A stretch of 64,000 nt of DNA, from the NCBI GenBank assembly GCA_038236905.1, contig JBBRZG010000001.1, positions 28,599 to 92,598 of the forward strand, written 5' to 3'. Of the stretch, positions 8,318 through 17,380 are shown in pieces. This stretch comes from UKL13-2 sp038236905 (GTDB taxonomy: Bacteria; Pseudomonadota; Gammaproteobacteria; Burkholderiales; Usitatibacteraceae). A program made the translations under genes and the position numbers. The notes beneath the pieces are model-generated. The model was not told where the DNA came from. It did not search any database and saw only the letters and a program-made list of their open reading frames with translations. The number at the start of each line of letters is the position of its first letter. Position 1 is the stretch's first letter.

Positions 8318-10636
8318 TTAATTTGGCGGCGTGATGTCTTTGCCAACTTCGTCGGCTTTTACCGCTGGGCTGACGTTGGCTATGGCATTGGGCAAGTTTT
8401 TGGGCGTGGTTTTGGGTGAGGTCTTGGGTGAGGTCTTGGGTTTACGCCGCCAAAACCACCAGTAAATAATCAAACCGAACAGTACAAATGGCGAGAGTGC
8501 TGGGAATACTGAAATAAGGATCATCAGCGGTATGAAAACCAGCAGCCCCGCCGCCAAAACGCCCAGCCCGTAAATAATCGCCACCACCAACAAGGCCACC
8601 AGCGCCAGCAGCCCAAACACAAATAGAAGCAGCACCGAGCCCACCGCCATGCCTTCCACACCACTTAAAGGCAAGGTGCCACCTCCAATTGACAGCGGCA
8701 TCCAGCCCGCCGCCATTGCCGCGAGTGCGAGCCCAAACATAATCGCCAGCGCAGCCATGATGCCGATGAAGGTAAACGACATGGCTCGCGCCCATACGCT
8801 ATGGGTGGTGCCGACGGCGCTCATGGTACGGCCGGCCCAGCCTTTGCTCGCAGCTTTGCCGTTTGCGTTCATATTGTTCGCTGCGTCAGCGCCCGCTTTG
8901 GTCGAGGGTATTGCTCCGGTTGCGGAAAAGCGCATCATCGCCTCCGCCGGGATTTCGATCGTGGCGATCACGCCTCTGGGCTCATTTGATTCGAGCGACA
9001 GCCTCGCCGTTTCGCCGTAAAGCGCCAACAATCGTTCGCGAATATTCGACAGCCCGACGCCGCCACCGGTTTCGACGGTGGCACTGGTGGTGCCGTTCGC
9101 CGACAAGCCGCGCCCCGTATCTTTAACCACTATGCGAAACCGTTCCCCGACTTTTTCCGCGATGACATCAATACGTCCGCCTTCCCGCACAGGTTCGAGA
9201 CCGTGCTTGACGGCGTTTTCGACCAACGAAGGCAACATCAATGGCGGGAACGGTACATTGCTTAATTCATCGGGAACAAGAATAGCAAAATCGAGCCGTT
9301 CGCCCATGCGCATCTTGAGGATATTCAGATATGCCTTGGCCAGCTCGACTTCCTGGCCCACGGTGGAAGAGGTCTCGCGCATTTTAGGCAGCGCTGCGCG
9401 CAGATACTCGATCAAATGCCCCACCATTTTGTTTGCGGCAGGAGGATCAACTTCGGTCAAAGCCTGAACATTGGCAAGCGTGTTGTAAAGGAAATGCGGC
9501 TCAACCTGCGCTTGGAGCGCTTGCAGGCGGGCTTCCATCAATTGACGGCTGGCTGACTGGGTCTCCGCTACTTTTTTCTGGCGCTCGCCAAACGCTAGGG
9601 CGCGGCGTGAGCGGTCGATCAAAAACTTGGCAATCAGCGTCATAAAAAACACGGGAATGAACGCCAGAATCAATGCGCTGCCCAAACCAATTCGCTTCAC
9701 ATCTTGCGCAACTTTCGCATGAATGTCCTGCCGAAGCTCGACTGGCAGAGGCGAGAACGCGGGTGGGACGGGTGGGGCAGGTAGCGCGGGCGAGGCGGGT
9801 TGTGCGGGTTCTGCTGCCGGAGCGGGTGGTGCGGGAGGCAGCGGTGGCGAGTCGCCCGCCGTAGCACCATTCTTCAGTCCCTCCTTCACGCCGGCTTTTA
9901 TCGCCGCTTTTAGTTTTTGTTTGGCGTCTTCGCCGCCGCTGATCTGGAACTTTGTACCGTTAATGTCAAAGTCCAAATGAAGATTTTGTTTTGCCGCTTC
10001 TGTCTGCGCGGTCTGCGATTCCTTAAGCGCTTCTATCGATTTTTTCGCCGCTTCTTGCTGTAGCTTGACCGCATTCAATTGCTCATCAAGTGACTTCAAC
10101 GCTTCAGGCGCCGAGATGCCTGCTGACTTTAGTGATTTCTCTACATCCGCGCGCGCCTCTTCAATCGCTTCGCGCCGCTCATTCGCACTTTCGAGCATGG
10201 CTTCCGCAGCGGTTTGCGCGGCCTCAATTGCCATCGCCGCAGTATTCTTCGCCGCCTCCCTCGCGGCGGCACTCGCCTCTTTGGTGGCATCACTGACCGC
10301 TTTCTTGATTTCATCCTGGGCATTAAAAATTTCCTTGCGTGCCTCGGCAATGCCTTCTTGCGCCAGATCAAGCTCGCGGCGGCGAGCAGGGTCATTGGTT
10401 CGCTCACGCATCGCCGACACCACGCCTTCAGCCAGGCCCAAAGCGGAATCGCCGAATGCGGAGTCAATTTCACGTTTAATAGCGCGGTTCATTTCGGGGG
10501 TTTCACCGCTGCTCGATAAGCGAATAACCTGAGCAGGCAAGGTAAAAATACCGAGCAAAATCAGGGTGAGCAAGCCTATAAGAAGCATCGCCCACCAGGG
10601 CGTGCGATGAAGGAAATTTCCAAAAGCTTTAAACAT
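8318..10636 (-). CDS. Large LytS-type histidine kinase with coiled-coil sensor and C-terminal membrane domain (system 2)
   Basis: A 772-residue kinase (start ATG 10636, beginning MFKAFGNFLHRTPWW). Order of parts: TM helix about 14-35; an Ala/Glu/Lys-rich coiled-coil region about 60-215; a small segment LHLDFDINGTKFQISGG around 220-235; a Pro/Ala-rich linker about 263-297; TM helix about 317-339; phosphoacceptor motif QVEPHFLYNTL with His381; ATPase domain with LVENAVKHGLEP and GGGVGLSNIRERL. After the ATPase domain comes an unexpected C-terminal region with about three or four hydrophobic helices (about 620-735) and a lysine/threonine/proline tail with KTSP repeats. Histidine kinases normally end at the ATPase domain, so this extension is odd. 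It pairs with the LytTR regulator 36 bases downstream. Confidence 0.9.
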   Translation of the reverse strand: MFKAFGNFLHRTPWWAMLLIGLLTLILLGIFTLPAQVIRLSSSGETPEMNRAIKREIDSAFGDSALGLAEGVVSAMRERTNDPARRRELDLAQEGIAEARKEIFNAQDEIKKAVSDATKEASAAAREAAKNTAAMAIEAAQTAAEAMLESANERREAIEEARADVEKSLKSAGISAPEALKSLDEQLNAVKLQQEAAKKSIEALKESQTAQTEAAKQNLHLDFDINGTKFQISGGEDAKQKLKAAIKAGVKEGLKNGATAGDSPPLPPAPPAPAAEPAQPASPALPAPPVPPAFSPLPVELRQDIHAKVAQDVKRIGLGSALILAFIPVFFMTLIAKFLIDRSRRALAFGERQKKVAETQSASRQLMEARLQALQAQVEPHFLYNTLANVQALTEVDPPAANKMVGHLIEYLRAALPKMRETSSTVGQEVELAKAYLNILKMRMGERLDFAILVPDELSNVPFPPLMLPSLVENAVKHGLEPVREGGRIDVIAEKVGERFRIVVKDTGRGLSANGTTSATVETGGGVGLSNIRERLLALYGETARLSLESNEPRGVIATIEIPAEAMMRFSATGAIPSTKAGADAANNMNANGKAASKGWAGRTMSAVGTTHSVWARAMSFTFIGIMAALAIMFGLALAAMAAGWMPLSIGGGTLPLSGVEGMAVGSVLLLFVFGLLALVALLVVAIIYGLGVLAAGLLVFIPLMILISVFPALSPFVLFGLIIYWWFWRRKPKTSPKTSPKTTPKNLPNAIANVSPAVKADEVGKDITPPN

Positions 10637-10834
10637 AACGAACCCGTTTTTTGAAATTACGCGACATGGGCAACTAGCAAACCCACCGCGCACATTGACA
10701 GGTTAGGGCTCTGGCACTGACCACTCAACGGCTAACCGTTGAATTACAGAATTCGAGGGCTAGTTTGCGGATGGGATGGATACCCAACGCAAATGCTTAG
10801 TCCGGATCGGCGTTGAGGCCCAAGCCAGCCCGCA

Positions 10835-12352
10835 TCAGGCTTGTTCGGCCGCATGCACCGAGCTTTTTCCGGGGCGAGTAGCGCCATGGGTTGGGTGCAA
10901 GTGGGCAGCTTGGGAATGGCCGCCTACGGCATGCGCATGGTGCTCGTGGGGTTTGGAAAGTAGTGAGCCGCCGATCATTCCAAGCCCAGCCATCAACACG
11001 CCTGCGAGCTGGGCGGGAAATGATGCGCCCAGCGGCGTCGCCAAAAACATGATCCAGGTGAGGATGCCGAAAACGATCGAGGCAATCGCCCCGTATCGGG
11101 TTGCGCGCTTCCAGTACAGACCGCATACCAGCGGTACGAACGCGCCAACCAACGTGACCTGATACGCGCCAGATACCATCTCATAAATGGGCGTGCCTTT
11201 CATCACCATGGCGTAGGCCAGCACGCAAGCCGTGAAAATAAACAGGGTGACCCGAAACGCAAAAAGCTCTTGCTTGTCGGTCAGGCCAGGGCGGAGATTC
11301 TTGTAGATATTTTCAACAAAACTGGTGGATGGTGCCAACAGCGTCGCCGATGCAGTCGACTTAATGGCCGACAAAAGCGCGCCAAAAAATAACACCTGCG
11401 CCGCAAACGGCATGAATTTCAGAACCAGCGTTGGCAATACGCGCTGCGGATCATTGGCCAGCAAATCTTTAGTCTCAGCGGGCATGATCAGCACGGCGCA
11501 GGCCACGATAAACATGGGAACAAACGCAAACGCCAAGTAGCACAAACCGCCAATAACCGCGCCCCGCTGGGCGGTTTTAGAGTTCTTAGCTGACATCACC
11601 CGCTGGAAAATATCTTGCTGCGGAATCGAGCCGAGCATCATCGTGATGGCCGCTGCAATAAAAAAAATAACGTCATGAAATTTTGGCTCGGGGAAAAACT
11701 TGAACCAGTCATTGGTTTGAGCCAAGGCCAATACTTTGTTCGGACCGCCAGCAAGATCGCCTGCCATCACCGCGATGATGGACAACCCCACCACCAATAC
11801 GATTACTTGAATAAAATCAGTCCATGCAATCGCCAACATGCCGCCAAAAATGACATAAACCAGCACCGACAGCGTGCCAATCAGCATGCCCATGTCCACG
11901 CTGATGGCACCATTGCTGACAATATTAAACACCAGGCCTAAGGCCGTTACTTGGGCGGCAACCCAACCAAGGTACGAGAAAATGATGGCAACCGAGCAAA
12001 ATATTTCGACGGTTTTACCGTAGCGTTTGCGATAAAAATCGCCAATGGTCAAAAGCGTCATGCGATAGAGCTTGGCGGCAAAAAATACTCCTACCAAGAC
12101 CAGGCACATTGATGCGCCGAATGGATCTTCAACGACGTTGTTAAGCCCGCCCTGAACAAACTTGGCGCTGATACCTAATACTGTTTCGGCACCAAACCAT
12201 GTCGCAAAGGTAGTGGTAATAATCATTGCCAGCGGCAAGCTGCGTCCGGCGAGAGCGAAGTCAGTCGAGGTTTTTACACGAGTTGCTGCGAACAAGCCGA
12301 TGGCCAGCGTGCCTAACAAATAGACCACCACGAAACCGAGGAGCGCATTCAT
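10835..12352 (-). CDS. Sodium:solute symporter (SSS family)
   Basis: A 505-residue permease of the sodium/solute symporter family with about 13 hydrophobic helices. The N-terminus (LLGFVVVYLLGTLAIGLFAATR) followed by DFALAGRSLPLAMIITTTFATWFGAETVLG matches the first two helices and sodium-site region of the family. The substrate could be a carboxylate, amino acid or vitamin and cannot be chosen from sequence alone. The C-terminus is a histidine-rich tail (HEHHAHAVGGHSQAAHLH) after the last helix, which might bind metal. The start is ATG 12352 with AAAGGA about 11 bases upstream. It lies downstream of ubiB on the same strand but separated by a 278-base gap. Confidence 0.88.
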   Translation of the reverse strand: MNALLGFVVVYLLGTLAIGLFAATRVKTSTDFALAGRSLPLAMIITTTFATWFGAETVLGISAKFVQGGLNNVVEDPFGASMCLVLVGVFFAAKLYRMTLLTIGDFYRKRYGKTVEIFCSVAIIFSYLGWVAAQVTALGLVFNIVSNGAISVDMGMLIGTLSVLVYVIFGGMLAIAWTDFIQVIVLVVGLSIIAVMAGDLAGGPNKVLALAQTNDWFKFFPEPKFHDVIFFIAAAITMMLGSIPQQDIFQRVMSAKNSKTAQRGAVIGGLCYLAFAFVPMFIVACAVLIMPAETKDLLANDPQRVLPTLVLKFMPFAAQVLFFGALLSAIKSTASATLLAPSTSFVENIYKNLRPGLTDKQELFAFRVTLFIFTACVLAYAMVMKGTPIYEMVSGAYQVTLVGAFVPLVCGLYWKRATRYGAIASIVFGILTWIMFLATPLGASFPAQLAGVLMAGLGMIGGSLLSKPHEHHAHAVGGHSQAAHLHPTHGATRPGKSSVHAAEQA

Positions 12353-12366
12353 TGCCGTGTGTCCTT

Positions 12367-12600
12367 TTACCAGAGAGATTGGTCCGCCGCGCCACGCGAG
12401 AAAACGCACGCCAGCGAAAATTCATATGTTGCGAAAGTGTAGCAAAACAGGGGCCTGCGTGAAAATGAGTAAACCCAAAAACATATTGAAATATGCCAGC
12501 CAGCGCGGCCAGCAATCCCCAAAACACCAGCCCCAAATAACGATAGAAAGATGGCCGCGGGGTAGAAACGAGGATTTTGAGCCGGTTTGCTGCGCCGCAT
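12367..12600 (-). CDS. Doubtful small membrane ORF upstream of the symporter
   Basis: A 77-codon frame starting MRRSKPAQNPRFYPAAIFLSL with one or two hydrophobic stretches and ending 14 bases before the symporter start. Small membrane proteins often precede SSS permeases, which is the only contextual support. I recognise no family, and a neighbouring frame is equally hydrophobic, so this may be chance coding potential. Confidence 0.2.
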   Translation of the reverse strand: MRRSKPAQNPRFYPAAIFLSLFGAGVLGIAGRAGWHISICFWVYSFSRRPLFCYTFATYEFSLACVFSRGAADQSLW

Positions 12601-12630
12601 CGTCAAACGCAGCAAAATTTCAACAAGCCC

Positions 12631-14166
12631 CTAAAATACCAGTACCAGATAAAGGTAGCCGCCGATCACCGCCACCAGTGCAGCCACCAACGAAATCAAC
12701 ACATAAGTCTGCCAGCGCTGCGTTTGCTCAACGCGGACAATTGCACGCTCGATTGCAGCCAGCTTCTCGCTCGGGTTTGCGTCAAGCGCCCGGTGTACCA
12801 GCCGCGGCAGCTGTGGCAGACTGCTGATCCAAAGCGGGCCTTCTTTGCGCAGTTGTTTGAGCAAGCCTCGCGGTCCAATTTGTTCAGACAGCCAGCGCTT
12901 CAAAATCGGTTGCGCAATGGGGCGAAGATCGAGTTCCGGATAAAGCTGCCGTCCTAATCCTTCGACTTGCAGTAGTGTTTTTTGCAGTAAAACCAGTTGC
13001 GGTTGAATTTCCATCTGAAAGCGCCTGGAAACCTCAAACAGCCGCAGCAACACTTTGCCAAACGAAATTTCGTTCAGTGGCTTATCAAAAATCGGTTCAC
13101 ATACGCTGCGAATGGCACCCTCAAACTCATCGACTCGCGTGTTCGCGGGAACCCAACCTGCTTCGATATGCGCCACGGCGACGGCGTTGTAATCCCGGTT
13201 AAAGAAGGCCGCGAAATTGCGCGCCAGATAATTTTTGTCTTCGTCCGAGAGCGTTCCCATGATGCCAAAATCAACACCGGAATAAATGCCGTTTTTGCCG
13301 ACAAAAATATTGCCGGGATGCATGTCAGCGTGGAAGAAACCATCACGAAACACTTGGGTGAAGAAAATCTTGACACCATCTGCCGCCAATCTCGCCACAT
13401 CAATGTTGTAGGCCTTGATCTGCGCCAAATCGTTAACCGGAATTGCATCTATTCGTTCCAACACCAACACTTCGCGATGCGTGTAGTCAAAATAAACTTC
13501 CGGCACATAAAGTAATGTACCGTCGGCAAAATTGCGCCGCAACGTGGATGCATTCGATGCTTCTCGCACCAGATCAAGCTCGTCGTGAATGGTTTTGTCG
13601 AACTCGCTCACCACCTCGGTTGGCCGCAGGCGCTCGCCATCTTTAAATACAGCCTTGACGAAATCAGCCACCACGTAAAGCAGCTGAACGTCGCCATTGA
13701 TGGCATCCAGGATATCGGGTCGCAGGATTTTTACGGCCACCTCGCGGCCAGCCAACTTGCCTTCCGCGATCACAGCAAAGTGCACCTGCGCGATCGACGC
13801 GCTGGCAATAGGCTTGAGGTCGAATGAAGAGAACACCTCCGTGTAGGGTCGCCCATACACCCGGTTCAACGTTGCCACTACCGCATCTGAGGCGAACGGT
13901 GGAACGTTATCTTGCAGGTGCGCAAGCTCCTGTGAAATATCCGGGGGCACCAAATCCGGCCGCGTCGAAAGTATCTGCCCGAACTTGATGAAGGTTGGCC
14001 CCAAACTTTCGAGTGCGAGGCGCAACCTGACGGCACGCGACTCTGAAAATGATCGAAAAAAGAAGATGCCGCCAAATATCGAGCGCGCGAGTCCGTTCGG
14101 CAAATATTCATCGAGGCCGAAACGGGTCACAACAGAGAGGATTTTTATGAGGCGGAAAAGACGCAT
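12631..14166 (-). CDS. ubiB: UbiB, ABC1/AarF-type atypical kinase of ubiquinone biosynthesis
   Basis: A 511-residue member of the UbiB/ADCK family needed for ubiquinone synthesis, acting at the inner membrane as an ATPase that helps extract or present polyprenyl intermediates. Family marks are the KxGQ motif in FIKFGQILSTRPDL near residue 60, the alanine-rich loop ASASIAQVHFA, FHADMHPGN (catalytic loop) and DFGIMG (metal-binding loop). Two hydrophobic helices at the C-terminus anchor it in the membrane. The start is ATG 14166, giving the usual MRLFRL-type N-terminus. ubiE and ubiJ lie further upstream on the same strand, separated from ubiB by the three-gene phosphorelay. Confidence 0.95.
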   Translation of the reverse strand: MRLFRLIKILSVVTRFGLDEYLPNGLARSIFGGIFFFRSFSESRAVRLRLALESLGPTFIKFGQILSTRPDLVPPDISQELAHLQDNVPPFASDAVVATLNRVYGRPYTEVFSSFDLKPIASASIAQVHFAVIAEGKLAGREVAVKILRPDILDAINGDVQLLYVVADFVKAVFKDGERLRPTEVVSEFDKTIHDELDLVREASNASTLRRNFADGTLLYVPEVYFDYTHREVLVLERIDAIPVNDLAQIKAYNIDVARLAADGVKIFFTQVFRDGFFHADMHPGNIFVGKNGIYSGVDFGIMGTLSDEDKNYLARNFAAFFNRDYNAVAVAHIEAGWVPANTRVDEFEGAIRSVCEPIFDKPLNEISFGKVLLRLFEVSRRFQMEIQPQLVLLQKTLLQVEGLGRQLYPELDLRPIAQPILKRWLSEQIGPRGLLKQLRKEGPLWISSLPQLPRLVHRALDANPSEKLAAIERAIVRVEQTQRWQTYVLISLVAALVAVIGGYLYLVLVF

Positions 14167-14280
14167 GGTGCGCGATTTTACCTTCGATTTAACCCGGTCA
14201 TTCGCACAATCTTGAACAATCTTTAGACTAAAAATAGTGCCGTATCGCCGCGGGCCTATATTCAAGCACCATCTGAGACG

Positions 14281-14754
14281 CTAAACGAGTCGCTCCAAAT
14301 CGATCATCACAATCGCCGCCTGACCAAGCCAATCGATGGTGATGACGAACGGTCGGGCGCGTACTGCCGCACGAATACTCTCGGTTGGCCCGTGTATGGT
14401 TACCGGAACCGAAATTTCCAGCGTCGCACCAAAGTGCTTGCGAGCATTCCCTGAAATTGTGTTTGCCACTTCGCCTACTGCGTCTAACAAATTCGATTCC
14501 GAGTGGTCGTTCTCGCCCATGCACACCAGCAGTCTTCTGAGCAGCACCTGGCGGCAGCTGAAGTAAACGCACCCACGATAGTTGCCGCTGATAGTGATGA
14601 GCCCTGTGTAATCATAGGACTGCGGCACGCTTAAATCTGTGCCGAGATAAGCCGAGCGCACTTGCGCGGGCTCGCCTGCAAGAGCCTGAAAATATTCCGT
14701 GACGGCGGTGATGAATACGCGCAGTTCACCCTCGTTGATATCTTTGTTGTTCAA
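14281..14754 (-). CDS. CheX-like receiver phosphatase
   Basis: A 157-residue protein of the CheC/CheX phosphatase family, which dephosphorylates CheY-type receivers. The helix DAVGEVANTISGNARKHFG carries the conserved Glu-x-x-Asn pair of the CheX active site. The remainder has alternating strands ending in a segment TIDWLGQAAIVMIDLERL. It starts 18 bases after the single-domain receiver gene and is the last gene of the kinase-receiver-phosphatase unit. The most economical reading is that it resets that receiver. Assigned from motif and context. Confidence 0.82.
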   Translation of the reverse strand: MNNKDINEGELRVFITAVTEYFQALAGEPAQVRSAYLGTDLSVPQSYDYTGLITISGNYRGCVYFSCRQVLLRRLLVCMGENDHSESNLLDAVGEVANTISGNARKHFGATLEISVPVTIHGPTESIRAAVRARPFVITIDWLGQAAIVMIDLERLV

Positions 14755-14772
14755 CGTCTGCTCCTTCGATTG

Positions 14773-15150
14773 CTACTCGTCATTACTGATCACTTCTTTA
14801 AGCGCGGCGATCAATTGCTTTTCCGTAAAAGGCTTGTTTAAGAAGCCGCGAGCACCTTTGCGTAGCGCAGAAATTGCGGTCGTTTTATCAGCCAACGCAG
14901 AGATCACCAAAATCGGTACATCAGGATTAATAGCAATGATTTCTTCAATGCATTTGACGCCATCCATATTGGGCATCGTCAAGTCCATCGTCACCACATC
15001 AGGCTGATGCGCCTTGAACATCATCACCGCTTGAGCGCCGTCGCGCGCCAGCCCTACGATCTGCGCGCCCGGCAAGGTGCCCGCCAGCACGATCCGCATT
15101 ATTCGTGATCGAATAATGTTGGAATCATCCACAATCAACAGGCGCATCAT
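14773..15150 (-). CDS. CheY-like single-domain response regulator
   Basis: A 125-residue stand-alone receiver. The acidic pair is in LIVDDSN, the phosphoacceptor Asp is in VVTMDLTMPNMDG (about residue 56), and the conserved Ser and Lys are in LVISALADK and FLNKPFTEKQ. No output domain is fused, so it must act through protein contact, as CheY does, or pass phosphate on. It sits between the CheA-like kinase (stop 88 bases upstream) and the CheX-like phosphatase (18 bases downstream). The start is one of two adjacent ATG codons. Confidence 0.92.
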   Translation of the reverse strand: MMRLLIVDDSNIIRSRIMRIVLAGTLPGAQIVGLARDGAQAVMMFKAHQPDVVTMDLTMPNMDGVKCIEEIIAINPDVPILVISALADKTTAISALRKGARGFLNKPFTEKQLIAALKEVISNDE

Positions 15151-15238
15151 TTATTTACATCAACTTTCGCATTGTTGGTTTGCGGCATGTGTTGCTTCTA
15201 AATAAACCGAAAGCTGAACTAACTACAAACACTTTAAG

Positions 15239-17380
15239 TCAGGCCGCCAGCGAGAATGTGACGCTGAACTGAGTATAAATATTCGGGCGACTGCCTAAAC
15301 GAATTTGCGCGCCCATAATTTTTACTTTTTCTGCTACCACATCAAGCCCGACGCCGCGCCCCGCGTCACGATCCACGGTCGGCGATGTACTGATACCGGG
15401 CTCAAAAAGTTTCATTACCAAAGTGCGCTCATCAAGCGCATCTGCTTCCGCCTGTGAATAGCGTCCACTTTTTAGCAGCGATTCGCGAATGTGGTTAGGG
15501 ATTACGCCACGCCCGTCGTCGCGGACTGCAAATTCAAATTTATCGGCGTCCAGCCGTTTCAAGGAGACGTGAATATTGCCGGATTCAGTTTTGCTATTGA
15601 TCGCCCGTTCGTTGGCGTCCTCGATGCCGTGCACCACCGCGTTCCTCACCAACTGTATCGCGATATCGCGAAGCATGGCGGCCTTGCGCTCTGGAAGCGA
15701 CCCAAAGTCCGGCACATCCGCCGTCACGCGGACTTTCTTCTTCTGGTTGGCGGCAACTTTTTCGGCGAGTGCTTCCAGCATATAGCCAAACTCATGGCCT
15801 GATGCGGCATTTTGGGTAAGGTGCGCATCTTTGCTGGTCATCCGTTCGGCAAGTGCGCGAAGTTTCGCGGTGCGGCTGTAAATATCTTCAAGGTGAGGCG
15901 GAATCGCCAGCAAATCTTCGCCGTTTAAGTTCGGGCGGTCACGTAACTCACTCAAAATGTTTTCAAACCGATGGGCCAAACTTTCGAACAGCGACAAGCT
16001 GTGCGCAGCGGCTTCGCCCTTCAGATGATGTACGAGGCGGAAAATTTCGCTGATCGTGGACGGATAATCGCGCGTCTGACCCGCACCTCGCAAAGCATCG
16101 TTGATTGCATCGAGCGATTGCTCGGTGTCGTTCAGGAATCGTCTTGACACCGCAGGTTCCAGCTCCAGCAAATCAAGCAGGCCTTTGATTTCCTCCTGGG
16201 CGCGCATCTCCGCGTCCTTCACCGCCTGGATCAGGTGCACTCGTTCTGACACGTCGTGAACGGTGACCAGCAGATGGGTGGTCTGCCGGACGCCCATTTC
16301 ATTTTTTTCGCCTTTTACGCGGCTGAACAACAAACTGACAAAGCGTAAATTACTTTTGTCTGCATCGTTGCCGGCCTTGATGGCATCGAGCGTGCCGCCC
16401 TCGTCTACACCATCGCTCGCACGCAACTCAAGTTGGCTTAGCGGGTTCAAGCTCGCCACGAGACTTTCTTTTACCCGGTCACCAAACAAAAGGCTGATGT
16501 ATTCTTTCGCTGCCTCGGCCTCTTTTTCGGGTACCAGCGTTCCTAGAACATTCAGAAAATCATCCCCCGGTACAACTCGTTTCCCAATAACTGCTGGCAG
16601 CGATGCCGACATCTGCGAACCAATCGTTCCATCAGGGTGAAGCAAAAACAATCCATCGCGAATGGTGGCAAAAATTTGCGCATTTTCTCGCTGCTGCTGC
16701 TTAACCAAGGCGTCCTGAGCGCGCAAACGCCCAATCAGCTTGAAGCCAATAAATGCAAAATTCGCGAGCGCAAGAACAACACCCACGATATGAACTGTCC
16801 GCAAAACAGCTGTTTTTTCGGTAACGTTTTCCTCCAGTGCAGAGGTCAATTGGTTCATCAGATCAAGCACTTTGTTGCTATTGATCTTGCTGTATTCAGT
16901 CGCTTTACGAATTGTTTCAGCCGCCGGGGTAATTTCGCCCGTCAACGGATCAATGAGCGCCACAAAGGGTATCCATAATGCAGCGGCTTGTCTGAGCACA
17001 TTTCGGGGCACCTCACCGTCCAGCGCCTTGATTCTCAGTTCCTGACCAGTGACGCCCACGGTGCTGCCGCCGACTGTAAATCCGCGCAATGTTGCATCAA
17101 ACAGCGCCGTCGCCGCTTTTAGCTCGGCGAGTGTTCCGGTGCCGGTTTGCGCGGTGGATTGCTCAGCTTCCGCAGCATAAATAGTTTTCGCAATGCGCTG
17201 GGATAGGGTGCGCTGGCGACCGGCCAAATTCAAGGTCGCGACGTCTTCCACAATTTGATGTGACAGAAAGAGGGTCGCGGCCAGCACGATTAGATCTAAG
17301 ACAATAAAGAGCCCAATCGCAGTGAGGATGCGGCGATATCGCCCTGTGCGGCGGCGTATGGGGTTTTTCGTGCTCTCCAT
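15239..17380 (-). CDS. CheA-like histidine kinase with NarX/PilJ-type sensor and Hpt domain
   Basis: A 713-residue membrane kinase. TM1 is at about residues 19-40, followed by a periplasmic type IV pili/NarX-like sensing domain with the signature NLAGRQRTLSQRIAK; TM2 is at about 195-218; a coiled coil and a degenerate PAS-like region (FATIRDGLFLLHPDGTI) follow. A histidine phosphotransfer helix carries RLVHHLKGEAAAHSL, and the ATPase domain has RNAVVHGIEDANERA, RDDGRGV and GRGVGLDVV, as in CheA. Unlike CheA it ends after the ATPase domain with no CheW-binding (P5) domain, so it probably works outside a chemoreceptor array. Start ATG 17380 is chosen because CAGGGAG lies just upstream. Confidence 0.88.
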   Translation of the reverse strand: MESTKNPIRRRTGRYRRILTAIGLFIVLDLIVLAATLFLSHQIVEDVATLNLAGRQRTLSQRIAKTIYAAEAEQSTAQTGTGTLAELKAATALFDATLRGFTVGGSTVGVTGQELRIKALDGEVPRNVLRQAAALWIPFVALIDPLTGEITPAAETIRKATEYSKINSNKVLDLMNQLTSALEENVTEKTAVLRTVHIVGVVLALANFAFIGFKLIGRLRAQDALVKQQQRENAQIFATIRDGLFLLHPDGTIGSQMSASLPAVIGKRVVPGDDFLNVLGTLVPEKEAEAAKEYISLLFGDRVKESLVASLNPLSQLELRASDGVDEGGTLDAIKAGNDADKSNLRFVSLLFSRVKGEKNEMGVRQTTHLLVTVHDVSERVHLIQAVKDAEMRAQEEIKGLLDLLELEPAVSRRFLNDTEQSLDAINDALRGAGQTRDYPSTISEIFRLVHHLKGEAAAHSLSLFESLAHRFENILSELRDRPNLNGEDLLAIPPHLEDIYSRTAKLRALAERMTSKDAHLTQNAASGHEFGYMLEALAEKVAANQKKKVRVTADVPDFGSLPERKAAMLRDIAIQLVRNAVVHGIEDANERAINSKTESGNIHVSLKRLDADKFEFAVRDDGRGVIPNHIRESLLKSGRYSQAEADALDERTLVMKLFEPGISTSPTVDRDAGRGVGLDVVAEKVKIMGAQIRLGSRPNIYTQFSVTFSLAA

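Noticed and set aside
8400..8445. Short GC-rich direct repeats in the kinase gene end (GGTCTTGGGTGA units)
   Set aside because: They are explained by the KTSP-repeat tail of the encoded protein.
12261..12536. Hydrophobic frame (GLVFWGLLAALAGIF) overlapping the symporter start
   Set aside because: It begins at a TTG, runs into the symporter coding region on the same strand and has no ribosome site; the parallel frame at 12367-12600 is only slightly better.
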